Origin: Paenibacillus methanolicus
Lineage (GTDB): Bacteria; Bacillota; Bacilli; Paenibacillales; Paenibacillaceae
Assembly: GCF_008124765.1 (NCBI RefSeq)
Contig: NZ_VNHS01000001.1
Span: forward strand, 1,178,001 to 1,242,000
DNA: 64,000 bases
Direction of reading: 5' to 3'
In this document: positions 58,947-64,000 of the stretch, piece by piece
Position numbering within the stretch: the stretch's first letter is position 1
How the letters are laid out: each line of letters starts with the position of its first letter
The notes under the pieces: generated by a model
Database searches by the model: none
What the model saw: the letters and a program-made list of their open reading frames with translations, nothing else
What the model was told of the DNA's origin: nothing
Translations under genes and position numbers: made by a program

Positions 58947-59737
58947 TTATCGCAAAAAATCCAGCTTCCGAAGGAAACCGGATTGTAATACCCGAATATG
59001 CGGACCGCGCTGACTCGCTTCGCCCGACTCCTCCCGGAAGTGGCTCGTGTCCCCGTGCAAAATAATGCTCGGGATATCTTGCACGATCTCGATTTTGCTC
59101 AGACATGTCGGGAGAATGTACGGCGGCCCCCAGATCGCGTTCATCGCGCGCTGCTCGAAATAGGCCAACAGCACCTTCACGACGACCGTATGCGTCACGT
59201 TCAGGATGGATTGGCCGGCATGCAGCGGCAGCAGCTCGCCCAGCTTGGCCATCGCCCGGTCTTCCACCTCCCGCTTCCTTCCACGCGGAAGGCGTCCGGC
59301 TCTTCCCAGAACCGTTGAAATTGAAGCGGATCTTGACGTTTGGCCTCCTCCAGCGCCAGCCCTTCCCATACGCCGAGGTAGAGCTCCTTGAACGCGTCGG
59401 TAGGCTGAATCAGGGCATCCGTTCCGATCCCCTGCGCGATCAGCGAGGCGGTCTTCATCGTGCGCGCGCTCGAGCTCGCGTAGATGGCGTCGATGGCAGT
59501 CCCGTGCAGCGATTCGCCCAGCCACAACGCCTGGTTGCGGCCAAGCGGCGTCAAAGATGCCCTTGAAATCGCTTCGTCACGTTCCATTCCGTCTCGCCGT
59601 GACCAAGGTGAAACGGGTGTCGCCGTCTTTTAGCGGCGCGGCGCGTTACATTCCGGAGAAATACAATATGGATGAATAAACGTGAAACTTATACATTCTT
59701 GTATTTGAACCAAGTAGACGGTTGTTTTCTTATCCAT
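58947..59737 (-). pseudogene. Histidine phosphatase (phosphoglycerate mutase-like) broken across three frames
   Basis: The pieces in order are: a start with ribosome site and MDKKTTVYLV (59737 down), then about 90 nt without homology; HGETEWNVTKRFQGHL in another frame (from 59601), ended by TGA; then LTPLGRNQALWLGESLHGTA, AIYASSSARTMKTASLIAQG and FKELYLGVWEGLALEEAKRQ in a second frame (to about 59270); then EVEDRAMAKLGELLPLHAGQ, ILNVTHTVVVKVLLAYFEQR and ILHGDTSHFREES in a third. The RHG motif is damaged: the expected R-H-G reads G-H-G after the join. At least three lesions mean no full-length enzyme can be made. It lies 13 nt after the ASCH gene. Confidence 0.85.
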
Positions 59738-59750
59738 GTTAAGCTTCCCC

Positions 59751-60236
59751 TTACGCTTCAGTTGGGCGTTCCAATGCCTTGTCCGTCTCATGCAACCGCT
59801 TGAATAACGCATGGCCTAGTCCGGGATAGGCAGACAAACGGCAATACGATTGCGGTGCCGTGAATCGGTACGCATCGCGGAGCTCTTCCAGCGGCATCGG
59901 CTCGATTTCGCGAATGGTCCGCACCGGAAGCGCATAACCTTGCTCAAGTCCGGCAAAATAGGTAACAATACTCTCAATCGTTCCAGTGCCTTCCTGTTCG
60001 GCCAACCGGCCTAACCGCTCGGGCGCGTCCACGATCGGGGCGTCGAACTCCACGTATGCTCGAATCGCTTTGACCGGCGAGCTCACGTAAATGAACGCCC
60101 GTACCGGAGCCTTCATGAATTTGCGGCGGAATTCGTATTTCTTGCTGCCGGCAAGCATTTGCCCGTACGGCGTCGGCTGCAAGCTAAGTATGATGGAGCG
60201 GACGGCGGTCGAGGCGCCAATTTCGTTCGTTTGCAT
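59751..60236 (-). CDS. ASCH/PUA-like domain protein
   Basis: This 161-residue protein has the beta-barrel pattern of ASCH domains: IILSLQPTPYGQMLAGSKKY, EFRRKFMKAPVRAFIYVSSP and the later FDAPIVDAPERLGRLAEQEG with YFAGLEQGYALPVRTIREIE. The strand with K-x-Y-E-F-R-R is the best diagnostic. ASCH proteins bind RNA or modified nucleotides and are often regulators; the target here is unknown. The C-terminal region (SYCRLSAYPGLGHALFKRLH) is helical. It is followed by the phosphatase pseudogene. Confidence 0.78.
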   Translation of the reverse strand: MQTNEIGASTAVRSIILSLQPTPYGQMLAGSKKYEFRRKFMKAPVRAFIYVSSPVKAIRAYVEFDAPIVDAPERLGRLAEQEGTGTIESIVTYFAGLEQGYALPVRTIREIEPMPLEELRDAYRFTAPQSYCRLSAYPGLGHALFKRLHETDKALERPTEA

Positions 60237-60457
60237 GAAGCCGCTTCCTTCCGTTCTTATTTAGTTGAAATCACGTGATGTATTCCACCTTATTGCGCAG
60301 GTCGAGTTTAGCCGCTTTTCATGGATCGCCTCCGATTTCCAACAATAGGAAACCAAAACTTTTTCGCGCTACCCACCCAAATGAAAGCGCGCTCCGAACA
60401 TTGTAAGTAATAGTCGGCCAACCCGCACGCACAACATGACAAAGGAGCGCGATCGCA

Positions 60458-60646
60458 ATGACCATCATGGATCTCCGGAAGAAAAAGGGAACGGTACATT
60501 ACATCGGATTCGACGAAATGAAAAAAATGTGGGTGTACACCCTTCAAGACATGTTCGACCGGAAACGGACCTTCGCCGTCATCGCCGGTCAGATGGACGT
60601 GATCGAGCTGCTCAGCCTGAAAGGCTTGAATTTGTGCAAGCACTGA
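60458..60646 (+). CDS. Small hypothetical protein
   Basis: This 62-residue protein begins MTIMDLRKKKGTVHYIGFDE, then MKKMWVYTLQDMFDRKRTFA and a hydrophobic stretch VIAGQMDVIELLSLKG. An AAAGGAG site lies at suitable distance, and a perfect hairpin followed by six T (60677-60706) ends the transcript. Both support a real gene despite the small size. No family is recognised. It has no membrane helix, no cysteine pair and no clear DNA-binding motif. Confidence 0.62.
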   Translation: MTIMDLRKKKGTVHYIGFDEMKKMWVYTLQDMFDRKRTFAVIAGQMDVIELLSLKGLNLCKH

Positions 60647-60676
60647 GGACAAGTTCCCGGATCATATAGAGGCTAA

Positions 60677-60706
60677 GGCTGCTGCCGAAGAGGAGCGGCC
60701 TTTTTT
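60677..60706 (+). terminator. Rho-independent terminator after the small gene
   Basis: GGCTGCT (60677-60683) pairs with AGCGGCC (60694-60700) with one G-T pair, followed by TTTTTT. Confidence 0.85.
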
Positions 60707-60728
60707 GCTTATGAACGCCTAATTTCCG

Positions 60729-61343
60729 CTAGTCCTGCTCCCCGTCCACTTCCCGCTTCATAAAGTGATCGTCCTTCACACCCCACCGCTGCAATAGCGG
60801 CTCGCACGGCTCGTACCAATCCCGATTCCCGTCTGACCCGTCAATCCTGCTGCAAATGCCGAATGGGCTGCCACAATATGCGCGATATGCAGCTTTCGAT
60901 CGATTCGCGTAATCCAAGTCCACTTCTAGTTCCGGCAATAGGAGCGGCACATGCTTATCTCCTCGTTCGACCCAGTGAAAGCAAAATTGTTCCGGGCACT
61001 GCTTCCCTCGCGTCTCCTTGTATCGGTAAAGGAGCGGCATCGCTTCGCGATCAACCGTTGTTATTTTCCAATCCTCAAGTTCCCTCGCGATATGGAGAAG
61101 CAGCCTTCGGCACCGATCGAAATAGACATGCTCCCCGTTCGTCCGGGACAAGTGTTGAATGGCGTTGTGCGCCCTGTTCATGAAGACCGGAATGGCGGAC
61201 CACGCCGAGCTGACATACAACGCGACAATGTGATTCATGTAAGAGACGAGCGAATAGTAGATCGAATTGCGCCGATAGCAATTCGGAGGCATTGCGGCTT
61301 CGTCGTTCATCTCTTTCAATATGGAGAGCACGGCTTCGTTCAT
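60729..61343 (-). CDS. Hypothetical protein, possibly a Cys-containing helical protein
   Basis: This is a 204-residue protein with an N-terminal helical region (MNEAVLSILKEMNDEAAMPP; SIYYSLVSYMNHIVALYVSS) and an aromatic C-terminal half (CPEQFCFHWVERGDKHVPLL, then DYANRSKAAYRAYCGSPFGI). Five or six cysteines are spread through the protein but form no clear ribbon. The start at 61343 has AAGGGAG seven bases upstream. It is convergent with the small gene at 60458. No family is recognised and no function is proposed. Confidence 0.6.
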   Translation of the reverse strand: MNEAVLSILKEMNDEAAMPPNCYRRNSIYYSLVSYMNHIVALYVSSAWSAIPVFMNRAHNAIQHLSRTNGEHVYFDRCRRLLLHIARELEDWKITTVDREAMPLLYRYKETRGKQCPEQFCFHWVERGDKHVPLLLPELEVDLDYANRSKAAYRAYCGSPFGICSRIDGSDGNRDWYEPCEPLLQRWGVKDDHFMKREVDGEQD

Positions 61344-61474
61344 TGGTACGCTCCCTTGCAATCGTTTGGTAATACCCGCTTTTCATTATAGCAATGCCAC
61401 CCAATACCTGGAAACCACGAAAAGGCCGCCAGTCGCTTGGACCAGCCGCCTCTCCTATGACGCTTACGCGCCGC

Positions 61475-63163
61475 TTACTCCGCCAAATCCCATTCGTTGA
61501 CTCGATTGAACATGCCCAAATTGAGCGGCTTGCCGACGAGCACGTTTTTGGCCACCGCCTGAAGCCGTTTCTCCGAATACACGCTGATCGTCGGCAGCTC
61601 GTCATGCAGAATCTGCTGCAGCTCGTCGTAGATGACGTGCCGTTTGGCCGAATCCGACTCGGTCGCGCCTTGATGGATCAGCTCGTCGACGCGCGGATTG
61701 CTATACAGAATGAAATTGTTCCCGTTGCCGCTCTCGAACAGCGAGAAGTAGTTGCTTGGTTCGATATAATAATCGCGGTTGAAGATCGTCAGCTCATACT
61801 GCTGATTATCCACCTTGTCGATCAAGGTGCCGAAATCATACTTCTGCACGTCGATCTTGAAGCCGACGTCCGTCAGGTTCTGCACGAGAATGTCGGCCGC
61901 TTGCTCGCGCACCTTGTTGCCGACCGGGATGAGGAACCGGAGCGGCTTCTTCGCATCCCAGCCGGATTCCGCCAGCAGCGCCTTTGCTTTGTCCGGATCG
62001 TAGGTATACGGCGTCAGCTTGTCGTTGTAGTACGGATTATCGCTCGGCACGCTGCCGTCGATGACCTCCGCCTGGCCTTTGAACAATTGTTCCACGATGA
62101 GCTGTCGGTTCAGCGCGTAGGCGATCGCTTGACGGACCTTCGCGTCCGGCAGCGACTTCGTATTGAAGAAAATTTCCGCCGGCTCCGACGGGCCGCTGGA
62201 GTCGACGTTCACGTTGGCCAGCGCCTTCACTTTTTCGTATTCGGTAATCGGGATGAGTCCGACCGGCAAGGAATTCAGCTGGACATCCCCCGTTTGCAGT
62301 TGGGCCACGAGGTTGGTGGCCGGCAGCACTTTGACGAAGATTTTGTCCAGCTTCGCCACCGGACGGTAATAGTTGTCGTTGCGCTTCACTTCCGTATACT
62401 GATCCTTGCGGAAATTCGCGTATTGGAACGGTCCGATCGTCACCTCCGGCTTCTGGAAATACGGGTGCGTGTTCAGCTGGTCGGCCGACACGTCCTTCAA
62501 CACGTGCTCGGGCAGGAAGTACACTTTCGTGGCGAACGTCTCCTTGAAAATGTTCGGGTCGATCGGCGTCTTCGTCTTCAGCTCGAACGTATGTTCATCG
62601 ACGACCTTCAGCCCCGTCAGCTCGCTTTGACCTTCCGGCAGCTTGCCCGCATCGTCCGTGCCTTCGACGAAGTTCAGCCGGAACGAGCTCTCGACCTTCG
62701 GATTGAGCGCGGACAGCAGCGTGAATCGGACGTCCGCGGTCGTGAACGGTTGTCCGTCGTTCCACTTCGCGGCCGGGTTCAGCTTCACGACGTACGTCTG
62801 ATTGTCGGCAGTCTCGACGGAATCGGCGAGTTTGGGCAGAAATTCGAACGACGTATTGATATCGAGCAGCGCGTCGTTCAGCAGCGCCTGGACGGTCTTG
62901 GACGCGGAGTCGCCTTGGTCGTTGATTTGGTTCAGCGTAATCGGCGAATTGACGATGCCGATCGTGACCACCTTCTCCTTGGCGGCCGGCGGCTCGGCGG
63001 CTTCTTCCGGCGCGGCTTTCGCGGCCGTCTCTTGCGCGGCTGTCTCGGCCGGCGCGGCGCCGCTGGAATCGCCGGCGTTATTGCCGTTCGAGCTGCAAGC
63101 GGCAAGCAGGATGAGCAGGCAAGCGAGGATTATGGCATGCGGAATGCGAAGCGATCGTTTCAA
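61475..63163 (-). CDS. Peptide-type ABC transporter substrate-binding lipoprotein (SBP family 5)
   Basis: This is a 562-residue lipoprotein. The signal ends LLILLAACSSNG, so the cysteine near residue 23 is lipidated. An Ala/Glu/Pro-rich linker follows (about 30-62). The body is that of OppA/DppA-like proteins: AAKWNDGQPFTTADVRFTLL, KVYFLPEHVLKD, KVRQAIAYALNRQLIVEQLF, YTYDPDKAKALLAESGWDA and ELQQILHDELPTISVY. Ligands of this family include peptides, nickel and some glycosides. It follows an OppC-type permease by 60 nt, and the rest of the transporter would lie beyond the right edge. The start has AAGGGGG upstream. Confidence 0.93.
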   Translation of the reverse strand: MKRSLRIPHAIILACLLILLAACSSNGNNAGDSSGAAPAETAAQETAAKAAPEEAAEPPAAKEKVVTIGIVNSPITLNQINDQGDSASKTVQALLNDALLDINTSFEFLPKLADSVETADNQTYVVKLNPAAKWNDGQPFTTADVRFTLLSALNPKVESSFRLNFVEGTDDAGKLPEGQSELTGLKVVDEHTFELKTKTPIDPNIFKETFATKVYFLPEHVLKDVSADQLNTHPYFQKPEVTIGPFQYANFRKDQYTEVKRNDNYYRPVAKLDKIFVKVLPATNLVAQLQTGDVQLNSLPVGLIPITEYEKVKALANVNVDSSGPSEPAEIFFNTKSLPDAKVRQAIAYALNRQLIVEQLFKGQAEVIDGSVPSDNPYYNDKLTPYTYDPDKAKALLAESGWDAKKPLRFLIPVGNKVREQAADILVQNLTDVGFKIDVQKYDFGTLIDKVDNQQYELTIFNRDYYIEPSNYFSLFESGNGNNFILYSNPRVDELIHQGATESDSAKRHVIYDELQQILHDELPTISVYSEKRLQAVAKNVLVGKPLNLGMFNRVNEWDLAE

Positions 63164-63223
63164 TTGGACTTCCCCCTTATTCGTCTAAAATAGTCGATGG
63201 CCTGTACGTCCGTATCGCGCGTG

Positions 63224-64000
63224 CTAGGCTTTCGGATCGAGCGCGTCGCGAAGGCCGTCGCCGACGAAGTTGATCGCCAGCACGGTCACGAGCAGCATCG
63301 ACCCGGCCGGCACCCACAGCCACGGCTGTTCGGTCAGCACCGTGAGCGACTGCGCCTCGGACAGCATATTGCCCCAGCTGGCGGTCGGCGGCTGGACGCC
63401 CATGCCGAGGAAACTCAGCCCGGCCTCGCTCAGTATCGCGCTCGCGATGCCGAACGTCGCGTTGACAATGATCGGGCCGGCCGTATTCGGCAGAATGTGC
63501 CGGAACAGGAGGCGAGGCGTGCCGTAACCGAGCGCTCGCCCGGCCGTTACGAAATCCTGCGCCTTCAGCGACAGCACGTTGCTGCGGACGAGCAGCGCGA
63601 CGGATGGCCATGAGAACAAGGCGATAACGGCAATGATCGTCGGCAGACTCGCGCCGACGGCGCTGACGATGACGAGGATCACCATCATGAACGGGAACGC
63701 GAGGAACATGTCGGTCAGCCGCATAATCGCCGCGTCGATCCAGCCGCCGAAGTAAGCCGAGACCAGGCCGACGAGCGTGCCGAACGCCACGTAGATCGCC
63801 ACGGTCGCGAAGCCGACGATTAACGAGACCCGGGCGGCGATAATGAGCCGGCTGAGGACGTCGCGCCCGACCTGGTCCGTCCCCAGCCAATGCGAGGCGG
63901 ATGGCGGCGCGGAGAATTGCGCCGTCACGGCATAGGGCGAATGCGGCATCAGCCACGGCGCGAGGATGGCGGTCAGCGCCAGCGCAACGGTCACCGCAAG
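63224..64000 (-). CDS. Peptide-type ABC transporter permease (DppC/OppC-like), N terminus outside window
   Basis: The frame stays open to the right edge, so about the first 30 residues are missing. Visible features are the end of helix 1 (LAVTVALALTAILAPWLM), HWLGTDQVGRDVLSRLIIAA (the WLGTDxxGRD motif), and the EAA-type loop FVTAGRALGYGTPRLLFRHI followed by LPNTAGPIIVNAT. SEAGLSFLGMGVQPPTASWG and FVGDGLRDALDP end the protein. All are typical of DppC/OppC permeases. It is the gene directly upstream of the binding protein in the same operon; its partner permease and ATPases are expected outside the window. Confidence 0.93.
   Translation of the reverse strand, partial: LAVTVALALTAILAPWLMPHSPYAVTAQFSAPPSASHWLGTDQVGRDVLSRLIIAARVSLIVGFATVAIYVAFGTLVGLVSAYFGGWIDAAIMRLTDMFLAFPFMMVILVIVSAVGASLPTIIAVIALFSWPSVALLVRSNVLSLKAQDFVTAGRALGYGTPRLLFRHILPNTAGPIIVNATFGIASAILSEAGLSFLGMGVQPPTASWGNMLSEAQSLTVLTEQPWLWVPAGSMLLVTVLAINFVGDGLRDALDPKA

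Noticed and set aside
60308..60652. 114-codon minus-strand frame opposite the small gene at 60458
   Set aside because: The plus-strand gene has a ribosome site and a terminator; the minus frame has neither.
61394..63193. 599-codon plus-strand frame opposite the peptide-binding protein
   Set aside because: Arg/Val/Leu-rich antisense artefact; the minus strand has a lipobox and family motifs.

Overview
The window looks like chromosomal DNA from a GC-rich member of the Paenibacillaceae (Paenibacillus, Cohnella or a relative). The evidence is AGGAGG-type ribosome binding sites, a YesM/YesN two-component pair, very large sugar-ABC lipoproteins, a DUF5696 protein, a stalk-domain (copper amine oxidase N-terminal) secreted protein and a cohesin/dockerin-bearing arabinofuranosidase. 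This assignment rests on gene content, not on a marker gene. I saw no rRNA, tRNA, CRISPR array, insertion sequence or prophage.

Region 1 (1-13.6 kb) concerns sugar and cyclitol oxidation. A glycosyltransferase tail and a LapA-like protein are followed by a xylose-isomerase-like TIM barrel, five divergent Gfo/Idh/MocA oxidoreductases, a ThuA-like protein, one LacI-family and two AraC-family regulators, and a secreted stalk-domain protein. The LacI gene heads an operon LacI > Gfo > ThuA > Gfo. It appears to start at ATT and has a perfect 16-bp palindrome upstream.

Region 2 (13.7-38.1 kb) is the most striking part. About 22 kb on the minus strand carries 15 closely packed genes: YesM, YesN, a solute-binding lipoprotein, a second solute-binding protein fused to carbohydrate-binding-like modules, a permease pair, an NHL/TPR/Yip1-like membrane protein, a DUF5696 protein, a second permease pair, two paralogous calcineurin-like phosphoesterases, a PhnP-like beta-lactamase-fold hydrolase, an MFS transporter and an alpha-galactosidase-like glycosidase. 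No ATP-binding subunit is present, so a shared MsmX-like ATPase is the likely motor. A third solute-binding lipoprotein is divergent from YesM. Two sets of import parts combined with three phosphoesterase-like enzymes suggest uptake and dismantling of a glycan that carries phosphate or phosphodiester groups; this is inference.

Region 3 (38.1-49.5 kb) is mixed: a poorly characterised repeat-rich secreted protein, a GH43 enzyme, two gene remnants (a YtfQ-like sugar-binding protein and a chemotaxis-receptor fragment), Mn-catalase, a membrane GGDEF protein, a stand-alone LigD-type ligase, a VOC protein and a DoxX protein.

Region 4 (49.5-64 kb) holds a 1515-residue GH51 enzyme with cohesin-like and dockerin domains, a radical SAM/SPASM protein, a CorA-like membrane protein, a zinc-ribbon/YwqG-like protein, a histidine-phosphatase pseudogene broken across three frames, an ASCH protein, small unknown genes, and a peptide-type ABC binding protein with its permease running off the right edge.
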